64,000 nucleotides of DNA from Panorpa germanica (lineage: Eukaryota > Arthropoda > Insecta > Mecoptera > Panorpidae), in the NCBI GenBank assembly GCA_963678705.1, contig OY783220.1, positions 5,229,001 to 5,293,000 on the forward strand. Direction: 5' to 3'. The translations under genes and the position numbers were made by a program. The notes under the pieces are model-generated. The model was not told the DNA's origin. It ran no database searches and saw nothing but the letters and a program-made list of their open reading frames with translations. Positions 1-10,475 of the stretch are shown here, in pieces. Position 1 is the first letter of the stretch, and each line of letters starts with the position of its first letter.

Positions 1-114
1 CATGTAAAGAAATTAGATTTCTTTAGTTGGTACAAAGCTCGTCTGTCGGTAAAACAGTGGCCGTTCAGTGAAAACATATACTCATGAACGCAATAGATGT
101 CGCTATAAGAATAA

Positions 115-410
115 CGGTCAACACAGTTGATATTTGCAGTCGACAGAACTTACGTTTTTAGTTAGTTAGGTATTTAAGTGCATATTGTGAGGTTATAATA
201 AAATTGGATAAAAAGGAATTGACAATTTATGGTAAATAATAAACTTTAAATGACGTTTCTTTAAATTTCAGCTATGATTGAACTTAAATAATGTAATTAT
301 TAAAATATGTATGTAAATTACCAAAATAAACTTTAAATTTCCGAAGCAACACATGAGTTTGTTTAAAATATACAGTTCCTAATAAAATTGGAGACAATGT
401 CTTATATATA
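115..410. repeat. Dispersed repeat family A, copy 1
   Basis: This stretch is visibly homologous to 53885-54160. Shared blocks include GGTTATAATAAAATT, AAAAAGGAATTGACAATTTA, AATAATAAACTTTAAAT and GAAGCAACACATRAGTTTG, in the same order and orientation. Several small indels separate the two copies. There is no reading frame, and I could not define terminal repeats, so the class of element is unknown. Confidence 0.75.
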
Positions 411-2231
411 TATATAACAGAGGACACTTGCTATATTCTTACCCAGTTATACTCAAATAGAAGTTACGTCATATTTATGTAGCAGATACCTAAGTACAAC
501 ATATCACATTATTATGTAATTTCAAAATAAATTTGCATACGCGTGCTAAGCGTAAGTATTCATAACATACTCGTGTGATATTCGTGCAATGATATGGCTA
601 GATGTGAGGTGTGGGGTTATACTTTAATACATAAAGGATGGCTAATTAATATGTACGCTCAGTGGGTTCATCAGTAACAGTACACAAGTAAAGCAGAGCA
701 AAGTAGAGCTGAGGAGAGTAGAGAGGCAAAGCCACCCCATGTTCATTCTGGAAGGATGGAACTTACCGAGTTAACGAGTTAAAACATACTTGTACTATCG
801 CAAAAAGAGACCTTAACAACTACTTAAAATTAGCATTAGAAAGGGTGCAGATAGCATAATATACCTACCCCGGCTGGCACCCTGCGTACAGGGTGTGTCA
901 AAGGTGAAATAATAAAAGCGTGTTTTTGTATAATATAAGGATCATAATGGATTATGTCATAAAAACATTAAGTTCAGAAACGTTAATAGATGCTAAAAAC
1001 AATTCATATTTTTTAATAATTACAAAACTTACAACAAAGTAAACAGAGCCAATAATTGTAGTCGTTCAGTTTTATAATTTATTAATTTTGTACATATTAT
1101 ACAATAACTCAATTTTTATTTGTTGGACCAATTTTTGAGGATCATCCTATCATACAATCTTGCAACAGAAAATTCTGCGATTAAAAAAAAAGAATATACA
1201 TTGTAAAATACGCCTTTACGCTTACAAAGTTTTATTTTTCAGTCTGTAATAGTATATTTACAAAATGTTCAAAAAATTGCTCATGTTTCGTACAAAGTAG
1301 AAATTTTGCTTAAATAATAAATGAAAATGTCATGACAGAAACTTTGAAGTTAAATGTTTCACTTACTGAATGTGACACTTTTACTTTGTGAGTTGTATTT
1401 GGCTCAGTGTTCTCGTATTAATTAAGACACTATGCTACACATACACACACACATACAAACCATTCCCTCCCTCTCTACAAGAAACAAACTATTTCCAGAA
1501 TTCATCCAAACATTTTTAGGATCAAATAATCTTTCTTCGTCAAATTCCACGAATATAATGATACCAACACTTGCGAATTCTTACAAAGATCATTAGGGAA
1601 GTTTCAGCCACCCTTAAAATATATAAACCACCCCTAGCTTACATCTATATATAGTCATATAGTCGGTTTATAGTACAGTAACTGGTTACGGTTACCCTGG
1701 GGCCTTATGAGAACTGTTTGTTTGTCACGTGACTCCGTGACATTATCACACTAGACTACCCTACACTACCTTAAGGGTGGATGCTTTTTTGACAATTCTC
1801 TATCATTTTTAACACACATGTATAAGAGGGTAAGTGAGAGAATCGAGAAAGTTTAGAGGTTTAACGATAACGCGTGTATAACGATTAAGATACGAGTATC
1901 ATTATATTTTAAAAATTTGCAACAAAGAAAATGTCGTGTAGGGTTTGCATTTTTTCCCATAATATTCGGTAAATTTAAAATTTAATTGTACTGTAATTTT
2001 TATCGCGAACAGTTAAAAAAAAAAGCCGCTGTACAATATTGGAAGAAACTCTAGGCAAACATTTGAAAATCAGATGTGGTCTGAAAAATCAAATTGATCT
2101 CTTTGAACAATTTCCAAGTTTATGATTATGTAAAAACAATCAACCCAAGAAAATATATCTCTGGTTCGGCAATTAGCGTCAAGCGTCTGGTCCTGTGATG
2201 AATTTATGTAATATTTTACTTAAACATAATT
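411..2231. other. Non-coding AT-rich stretch
   Basis: No coding signal is visible. It contains a short TA run near 404-417, a short CA microsatellite near 1438-1455, and a perfect 7-bp hairpin at 878-895. A 10-bp inverted pair (CCACCCTTAA at 1608-1617 and its complement at 1771-1780) could mark a small decayed foldback element. Nothing else is recognisable. Confidence 0.6.
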
Positions 2232-2490
2232 TTATTAAAGGACATGCTTTCAGACCATCCAGAAGAAATTCAAAAAATGATCGAGTTCCTAAATGATAAA
2301 TTTAATAAATAAATCAAATTTAACTAAAATAAAATAACTCCATATTATCAAGTGCATAAACATGAATTTATTTCAGCACAATGATATGTAGGTAACATAT
2401 TTTGATAATAAATATTTTGAATAAATGTTTTTGATAAAAAATATTAGACGATGAAATCGCCTCAAAATCTAAAATTCAAAGATAAGAAAA
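2232..2490 (+). mobile_element. Non-LTR retrotransposon 3' end, copy 1 (last codons of ORF2 plus 3' UTR)
   Basis: An open stretch at 2232-2312 encodes a C-terminal peptide with KDMLSDHPEEI and ends in TAA. The same peptide, with HP changed to KP, occurs at 33641-33674, where it follows a CCHC-type LINE C-terminus. Both copies share the 3' UTR motif ATCGCCTCAAA (here at about 2456). In this copy roughly 130 bp of unrelated sequence separates the stop codon from that motif. It is therefore a severely 5'-truncated LINE copy carrying an insertion or rearrangement. Clade is uncertain; the layout resembles I/Jockey-type elements. Confidence 0.7.
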
Positions 2491-3700
2491 ATTTGATTAG
2501 TAAAATGATTTGCGTAACAAGTAATTTTTATTTCGGTAGATCAATCATAAACAACAATAACATGTTTAGCGAGTTACTTATTTATTATAGCAAGAAATCT
2601 TATTGATTAAAAACAAAATAATGTATTTTTATTGCCTTACACAAAAGAGCGCCAGAACTATTCATCTGTTCAGATCTCTTCATACAAATGATATAGATAT
2701 TCAAATTGTTACTGAAACATTATCCACAATGCACAAACTACACTAACACTGGAAAGAACTGAATTTCGGATGAAAACAAAAGGTTAACACAGCAATTGTT
2801 TTTCAGAAAGAATAAAATTAAATTATGTTCAAAACAAAATCTTTTATTCCCGAATCCAAATAATAAAACCCGCGTTTTACTTCTTTTTGTTACTGGCACC
2901 AGAATAATATACATACTACACGTACACCAACCCATACACTTACACTTGCAGACGTTCTTTTTGATTGCAATCAAATATTTTATCCGGAAACATTTATTTT
3001 ATTGACAGACAATATAAGACATTTTATTCTTCCAAGAAATAAAAATATATCTATGCTCGTAAGACTGTTTGTCAAGTACTCCTGTTTGATTTATATCCGG
3101 ATGATGAACAATATGTGGGCGAGGGGTGGCAAGGGTATTGGTATGGAACAGGGATGAAAGATAAAGACTACCAAATTCAACACCAAATTATTTATTTCTT
3201 TATATATATTTTTATTTGTACTTATCAACGCATCTAGTATTATATAAGGTCTTTTAACAACAAGAGCTGTCGTGTTAAATTTTGCACCATTTTGAAACTG
3301 TCAACATACCACCGTCATTGAGGGGATATATGGCCGATATGTTGTTTCACTATCAACGTCAGAGTTTGTAGTTTTGATTAAAATAAATAAATAAAATAGT
3401 ATTTTTTTGTTGATTTAAAATGATAGCTTTTATTGAAAGAACCTATCTATGAGATATATACAATCCGGTATACATCAAAATTAAATTTTTTAATTTAATG
3501 ACAGTTGCTAAACTTAAACCACAGAACAATACAAGCTCTAAAACCTGCTACAAGAGCGACTTTAAATATATTTTATAAAAATATTAATCTGTCAAATGGT
3601 CAGATCTCAAATACAGTGGGCGAAAGATTAACGATAGACTGCTTTGGCTTCAAGTTTAATCTCCGAACCAGGCCTATATTTTCTGGGTTTGGTTGTTATC
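2491..3700. other. No recognisable content
   Basis: AT-rich with only short random open frames on both strands. I see no splice-bounded exon, repeat termini or RNA gene. Confidence 0.5.
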
Positions 3701-3860
3701 AAGTTATTTAAATTGTTTATGTACATACATAATCATAAAGTTATTAGGTAACAATGTAGTGCACATATATGAGACCACTAAGTCACAAAAAAACTGGCAA
3801 CAAAATGGGAGTTTATCGGTGATAAGACACAGCATCAGAAATAGGGCGACGTTTAGAAAG
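3700..3860 (+). repeat. LINE-like 3' tail (CAGCATCAGAAATAG family), copy 1
   Basis: The order TTTATGTACATACATAAT, GTGCACATATATGAG, then ACAGCATCAGAAATAG matches 37545-37612, where TTTTGTACATATATAATT, GTACACATATATCAG and TCAGCATCAGAAATAG occur in the same order. A related piece, CAACATCAGAAATC, is at 37028. In the 37.6-kb copy the motif is followed by AATAAATAAATAAA, which is typical of a retroposon 3' end. An insertion of about 60 bp separates the last two blocks here. Confidence 0.55.
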
Positions 3861-3979
3861 TTAAATAATAATAAAAAAAATGTCAGAGATACGTTGAACT
3901 AAAGAAGGACCCGTATAAATATTTTATTCAGGGCCCATTCTTTGCCCCTGATTGCCTCTATCTATGCGGGTAGATATAA

Positions 3980-4015
3980 AGCGTAGCACAACGTAGATGT
4001 AGCTACGAGACTACA
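3980..4015. repeat. CGTAG/CTACG-rich repeat, copy 1
   Basis: GCGTAGCACAACGTAG followed by TGTAGCTACGAGACTAC. Similar runs with interleaved CGTAG and CTACG words are at 12667-12720 and 22806-22870. They look like decayed pieces of one palindromic repeat. Confidence 0.4.
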
Positions 4016-7000
4016 ACGATATAACGTCAATCATTTATTCATAGAATGTAGATATAGCTAATAGAAATAGGAGAATATTTTATTTCTCGGCGCAAAATAA
4101 GATGTATAGATATTTTCAATTTTAAAAATGCTAAGAAAATATGTTAAAAAATGATGTAGTATCTTGTAGTTTTAGAAATCTATGAATAATTGGAAAAATT
4201 TAGACAGCAATTTATTGAAAAAAATATAAAAATACTGTATAAAGAAATATTATGTTAAATTCATAGCATAAAAAATTTCGTAATACCAGAAGCGGCGCTT
4301 GTAAATGTTTCTAGTTGGACTTATCATCCCAAATCATGACAACAATGCTTTATTTAATATTCACATTCTGAATTCTATTCCATCCAGTCACATAGTCGTA
4401 TATAAGAATCTTTTCATACCTTTTACCAGCTCAGTGGGCCCTCAAAAATTATGGGACGTCATGCCTACGTCATTGAAGTCGACTATTAATTGTAATTATT
4501 CAAGCCTATAAAATCGTAGCTCTTTATTTCAATTTATTGATCAGTAATCATTTTTATTAAACAAGACAGCGCTAATTAATTAAAGTTTTTGTGTAATGAA
4601 ACAATGCTCCCCATAAACCAAAAACACCCATAATAACATTGGAAAAAAATTCTCCTAATAAATTATTTATAATAAATTTATGTACTATATAATTTATAGC
4701 TCCTTAATAAATTTCATCCGATATATTATTATTACTTCAGAAACATTTTGCGAGACTGTTGTCCGAGTTGAAGCCCTAAACCTTGTAGTAGATAAGTTTT
4801 AACCCTCGACTTTTCCACGTAGCTATTTATCTAGCCTAGTTTTTCTATTACGATGTTGATACTGCAGCCACTTCAGATTTAAACTCGTTCTATACAGAGT
4901 TATATAAATGGGAAAACTTTTGTTTTATATTGTTACGTGATTTTATATAAAAATACATTTAAAATAAAATAAAAAACATAATAAAAATATGAAAATAATT
5001 TGTGGATATTTGGACTTAAACGATATTTGAAAGACTGGGGTGGTTTCGAAGGGTGAGGGCTACTGTGTTCACAAGGCGCTCATATTTAATATTAAACAGT
5101 AGCTTTGCACATCAAAGAGTTTTATAAAAAATTAAATTAATTGTACGCTAGAATTGGCAAGATGAAAAAGTCATTTTTTTTTTATTAAATAATGAAAAAG
5201 AAAGAGTAAAGAAATTCATAAAAAATTATAACGATCCTGTCACTCAATGTTAAGACAATCTGCTGTTATTTTTGTATTGTTTTAAATACCCATTGACAGT
5301 ATTTCATTCTTATATGGCGCATTTATACGCGATAGAGTAGGACAACGCTTTCTGAGAACGTAATACCTCTCGCTTGGGTCAAATCGAAACAAAAAAGCAT
5401 ATTTTTGATAATGTTTTTTGACGATACAGATAATATATAATTATTTCTATAATTACTATATGATCAAATAACATTTAAAGAATACTTTGTGAAATTTTCA
5501 TAAATAATTAGCAAAAAATGAGGCATTGACAGCGAATCTCCGCAGACGTCACAAAAAAAAGTAACATTTCGGTGCCACTCATAACTCATTACCGGATTAT
5601 TTGAAATCAAAAAACCAAAATGATTTCATCAGTTGATAAATTTCTGCAGGTAACCCTGTCGAGTTTTCTTTTATATTGATTTTTCAATTTTTTACAGCAC
5701 TTAGAAGTCAAAATACCGATTTTACATGAAAAAAAATCAGAAACTTTGTTATTTTAAAATACGTTAAAATTAAGAAAAGAGAAAAAAAAACCGACAACGT
5801 TACCTCAGAACTTATGTAAAGAAAGAGTGTGGAATTTCAAAAGAATCGGTGCGGTAGATTTTGAGCACTAGAGAGAGCACCGACTCTGAAAAAGCTAAGT
5901 GTGAGAAAAACGCGTTTAAAAGTTTCAAAGAAAAACAAAGGTGAAGATTTAAAATATATCTCCGACAGTTTTACTCCAAAGGACTTCAAATTTGCACACA
6001 ATAAACTTAATATGTTGTACATTAATATAAATAAATTTAAAAAAAATTGAAACCTTACCACCCCTTAAAGAGATATTTCATATAAACGACTGCATTGTGT
6101 GTTCACAGAAAATATTCACAGACTTCAATAAATACGATTTCAAATAGAGTCCGAATTGTTAAACGATGCAATAAACTACGAGTATATTGTCCATCAGTTC
6201 GGCGAATGTGCACGTTATATTTGAAAGTCTGGTAATATTTGAGAACTATCCATTGACCATTGTTCAGTATTTGCTCCTCGTATTCTACTGAGCTGTATAA
6301 CATTATAATTTGTATTTGTTTTGTCAATACAATGCGCAATATTCAGAAATGTTATTACATTTGAAATTCAACTATGTAAATGTTGGACTGTAAATATAAT
6401 AGTGACTGCACAGTCGATATCATTTAATATTCGAATACACATCAATTTAAAACGAAACTTTTACATAATTTAGAATAAAATTGGCATAGTTTGATTTCGG
6501 ATTTAGCGTTCAGTATCATTTGAAGAGTATACTCGTAACAAACGTTAATAAAGTGATACCAGATTTAATATTTTGAAATATTAGATAATATGAGTTTCTT
6601 AGATTAATTCTTCAAACAACTTCTACGTCATTTTTTAATGTTAGCAATATTTCGCTCGAAGACTCTCAGTAGAACCCCAGTACAACATTGAAGCTGGTTG
6701 GGTCTTATCTTAACATAAACTTAAAAAAAATCTGTAAATGACTGATGTTTGGCTATGCATTTTGGGGAATTAGAGGGTTTAGTTGAACATTGCTGAATCT
6801 GGAAAAGAGCGTAGGATAAGAAGAAAACTATCAAGAGAATTAATCGGCAACTAAAATACTATAAGTAAATCCATGAGTCCACAAAATGGACGTGTACATT
6901 CTTATGTGCACTTTAAGGGTTGATATATTTCGTTCATGCTGTGTAAGGTACTAAATATCCTAAGCAGATAGATTGTAAAATTCTAGGATGCAAAACAAAC

Positions 7001-7382
7001 ATGTAATATTTATGTAACAGATACATTTCTAGCTAAATTTTACACAAACATGTTTACCAGAATATTGAAAATTCTTTATTTAAAAATATTACATAAAACA
7101 AAACTAAAATTTAAAACGTTTCAGTTGAAAATATAAAAGATATGCTTGCGCAATTTCAAAGCATAAATAATTTCGAGATATTCTAGTATATGACAAGCGA
7201 GACCATTAAGAAAAGAAGATACCGTGCTAACTAATACACAGTTCCAAAAATATCTGAGTTAATATAAGTCACAGGATAAATTTAGGGTCAGAACTATAAA
7301 TTATAAAAACACAAAGTCTATTATTAAATACGAATAACGCGTTTTGTTGGTAAGTCAGAAAATAAGTGTAACTTTATCGATT
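4016..7382. other. Non-coding stretch with an unidentified repeat-like segment
   Basis: Mostly AT-rich with no exon. The interval 5540-6070 is less AT-rich and reads like interspersed-repeat sequence (for example AAAGAATCGGTGCGGTAG at 5839). I found no second copy in this window and no terminal repeats. A short GTAGAACCCCAGTACAAC block near 6670 is weakly echoed near 33975. Confidence 0.4.
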
Positions 7383-7424
7383 CTTATATTGCGCTATATT
7401 CATCGCATAATATAGCAATATAAG
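7383..7424. other. Long AT hairpin
   Basis: CTTATATTGC, two unpaired bases, TATATT, a loop, then AATATAGCAATATAAG form a stem of about 16 bp with one 2-nt bulge. No function is assigned; it could be a foldback remnant. Confidence 0.5.
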
Positions 7425-7498
7425 TTTCTTTTTAAATGAATGTAAGTACGTATAATTAGACACAAAATATCTTCATTCCCACTCACTGTTTCGATATT

Positions 7499-7750
7499 TA
7501 ATTTACGTTTTTATTTAATATTTTATTCTAGATTTCAGGTTTTCATAATAGGCATTCCTAGTCACATTCGTGTTTTAATTTGAGTTTAGTTAATTTAGTT
7601 GATGGATAAAATTGATTGTAGATTATTTAAAATTTCTGCTTTTAATAACAATTAGTAATAGAAATTATATTTACTTCTTTATTTAAAAAAAACTGACATT
7701 AAACTTCCTACAAGATTTTAACAGATTGTCACATTTTAGAGGTTATGATA
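7499..7750. repeat. Dispersed repeat family B, copy 1
   Basis: Collinear with 18989-19243. Shared blocks are TCTAGATTTCAGGTTTTCA, GTCACATTCGTGTTTTAATT, TGAGTTTAGTTAATTTAG and AATTAGTAATRRA, continuing at lower identity to the CATTTT(A/G)GAG motif. There is no reading frame and no visible terminal repeat. The class is unknown. Confidence 0.75.
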
Positions 7751-8576
7751 GAATATAGCTTTTTTTAAATTTAGTATTTTTAGTTTAGAAAGATTAGACT
7801 TTGTAAGGTTCTAAAAGAACAAAGAAAATGTAAGTTAAATTCTAAATTAATAATGATGTAGGGAATGACTTATGTTATACAATTTAAATAAAATACAAAA
7901 TTAAAACAGTGAGTGTGAATGAAACTTTAGTGTGCATATATTTTGGTTATTAAAACTTTACTAGAAGATCTTCAAAACTAAGCATGCAAACCTTGAAAAA
8001 TGACTTGAGAATATTTTTAGAAAACGAGAAAAGTTAAAAAACGAAAAGAAAACATTAATTTCACTTTATCGAACGAAATCCTTTTTTGAAAGAGAATCAA
8101 AGAACAAAAACAAAAACAATACATAAAAAACCTTGAAAAACAGGCTGTAAATGTTCTGGCTTTGTGAGGATAAAGATCAAGCTGAAAGATGTAGTGGGTT
8201 GTATTTGCAAGAGATGAATTCCAGGAAATAACTATAAAATTCAACTACTTTTGAATAGAATATTCTTTGAACTTTACAAAAGACTGATTGATGGAAATCA
8301 GAACTTGGCAAGAAAAAAACATCTGAAAAGGAAATTGGGAAGGAACGCCAGTTCACAATTTATGATAACGAGTAGAGAAAACCTAGAATAGACCTAGATT
8401 TCAATAAGTTTTGAATACTTACAGTGGCGATATTTTGAGTAATGTAGAATGATTATTGATAAATAATTGATAAGTTACAAGTGTTTATATTATTATCACA
8501 ATTATTTTAGTTAAGTGGTAATAAGTTCTATTACATCCAAATCTACTTTAGTTTTAACATTTATTACATCTTTTCA
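7751..8576. other. No recognisable content
   Basis: AT-rich with no coding or structural signal that I can support. Confidence 0.5.
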
Positions 8577-8702
8577 GGTGCGGCAGCATAACTTCCTTTT
8601 TTAAAAAGCGCGCCATTCAATCGGTTGATATCGTAGCGGAGCGCTAGTTGTCTCGTTCGAGAGGCGGGACAATAAAGTTTTGTTCCAACATAGCGTTTTT
8701 GT
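8577..8702. repeat. GC-richer patch, probable interspersed-repeat fragment
   Basis: Base composition changes abruptly to sequence such as GTGCGGCAGCATAACTTCC and AGCGGAGCGCTAG before returning to AT-rich DNA. It has no sustained reading frame. It is preceded by a pyrimidine run ending TTTTCAG, which could imitate a splice acceptor, but no open exon follows. A decayed mobile element is the likelier reading. No second copy is seen here. Confidence 0.35.
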
Positions 8703-9199
8703 AATATATTTTAGTATTCTATATATGGTTTAAATACTACAAGTGGGCTTAATTCGAGATAAATAGTGCTTGAACTTTAGTGTCTCTTAAATTCAATATA
8801 CATATATGAATATATAATTGTGTGTGTATAAGCAAAGTTAATTAATATAAAGTATAAAACAAATACCCAAAACAATGCAAATAATTTAGGAAAACATATT
8901 TGTTTTAAGTTAGGAATTGAGAAATACACAAATCATGAAAATACAACCCTACTAAGAAATTTCCTGATTGTTGGTGTCATGATTTAGTTCTATTTGCGTT
9001 TTGCGTTCAAATAATCCACGACCTTCTTACAAGAAAGCCCCGGGGTATGATACCACTAGCTCCAGCACCAATAACAGAAGTACCATAAAATCTGAACAGA
9101 ATATAAAACATTTAGAGGAGTCTATCAGTAAATAAATTTATTGTAAACCAGTTCAATCCTCTTATAATACGGCGTTTACTGAAAACAGAGGGGAAATGA

Positions 9200-9355
9200 A
9201 TGTTTGAAAATCGTGTTGAAGAACTACAAGCAGGCAGAGCTCAAAAGGTCTCCATTTATTTTCATATCACTTGTGAAGATTTATTTGAAGCCATTCCTGA
9301 ATTAATGACAGCTATATTCATTAGTGTCAGATGGCCCAATCAGAATAAAGAATAG
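9200..9355 (+). pseudogene. Unidentified short ORF, possible exon or transposon remnant
   Basis: ATG to TAG gives a 51-residue peptide beginning MFENRVEELQAGRAQ and containing FHITCEDLFEAIPELM. Its amino-acid composition is ordinary-protein-like rather than the I/K/N/Y-rich composition of random AT-rich frames. An in-frame TGA sits directly before the ATG. The preceding 150 bp has protein-like stretches in related frames (for example PLAPAPITEVP from about 9047), so a degraded coding segment is plausible. I do not recognise the family. It could be a broken exon, a decayed polyprotein piece, or chance. Confidence 0.3.
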
Positions 9356-9921
9356 ATCAAAAAAGAAACGAGAAAAATGTATAACGTTATAGGAAATGTT
9401 GTTCATTTAGAAAGAAAAATAAATAGCATTACTACGTTATTTTGATGGGTGGATGAGTGTTTAGGGAGAGGTAGTGGGGTTGTACCTGCTTGTATTATGT
9501 ACTTTGGAACATAAAAGGTAAAAGTGTCCCGCATGAATATATTAAATTAGATAAATTAAATTAAAGCCGAAGTACCAAGCATACTCGTTCTGAAAGATAT
9601 GCCTACTCTCATATTATTCAAATGTATTTTGTTACTTCTAATTAAAATGTCTTTGATGAAAGTGTAATTATATATAATAACGTTTTTAAGCTTTTACGTT
9701 AATAAAACATGGAATATTACAGTCAGACATTCTACTGTTTTCAGAGATCTTTTCGGAATCGAAGGAATTTCGGGAATTTGTCTTATTATAATAAATAATA
9801 TAAAGTCAGGCTCTAAAAAGCGTTTGGTGAGATATCAATCGCAAGGTTTAGGTTTACCCACGCTAGCAAAATTTCTTAATTTTATTCATAATTAGAAACT
9901 ATTCGTACCTTAAACAACAAA

Positions 9922-10475
9922 GGAGCCATCCATAAATTAAGTAACACAAATTTCATGCCGTTTTGGTAACCCCCCCTTCCAAACCCCTCCTAGTTCTTAT
10001 CACACCTCATCACATTTCGCGGACCTCTTTTTCCATGGTGTGAAATAGTACACATTTAGGATAGTGTAGCATTTTCTAAGTTTTGGGAAGAAATCACCGT
10101 CTTCTTTAGCTCTAATGGAAATTTTTGGAAACGTAGTACACCATTTTTCAGTGTCACATTCTATTGACTGTACCAACTAAACGTTAACTAAAAGACTTAA
10201 GAGGAAGAAACCCTTCCAACTACAATGACATTTATAAAAGTAGTGTAAAAACAAAAATATAAATAGAGTAAATCAAGGAAATGTCAGTGGACGATCCTTA
10301 ATATTGTATGTTATGTATATGTATTAGTTATGGATAAATTGCTGGTTGGTCATTAGACCAGTTGTAATTATGTAAATGAAAAGAAATACTTCTATATAAT
10401 GCATATGACGTTACAAAGATTCTAATCACTCTCCCCGATCCTCCTTTACGTATGATGTAATTAATGGATGGTCCC
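9922..10475. mobile_element. Non-autonomous TIR element (CCATCCATAAATTA-type), 554 bp
   Basis: The left end reads GGAGCCATCCATAAATTAAG. The right end, read from the other strand, is GGGACCATCCATTAATTACA. The match covers about 20 positions with a few mismatches. AAA flanks both ends (9919-9921 and 10476-10478), consistent with a 3-bp target duplication but too short to be decisive. The left arm continues into a C-run (CCCCCCCTTCC near 9970), a layout I associate with a recurrent arthropod repeat whose family name I cannot give with certainty. No transposase frame is present; the 61-codon frame near the right end overlaps the terminus and looks accidental. Confidence 0.7.

Noticed and set aside
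1608-1780. Possible 173-bp foldback bounded by CCACCCTTAA
   Set aside because: Only 10 bp match, the flanks diverge at once and there is no target duplication; kept as a remark, not as an element.
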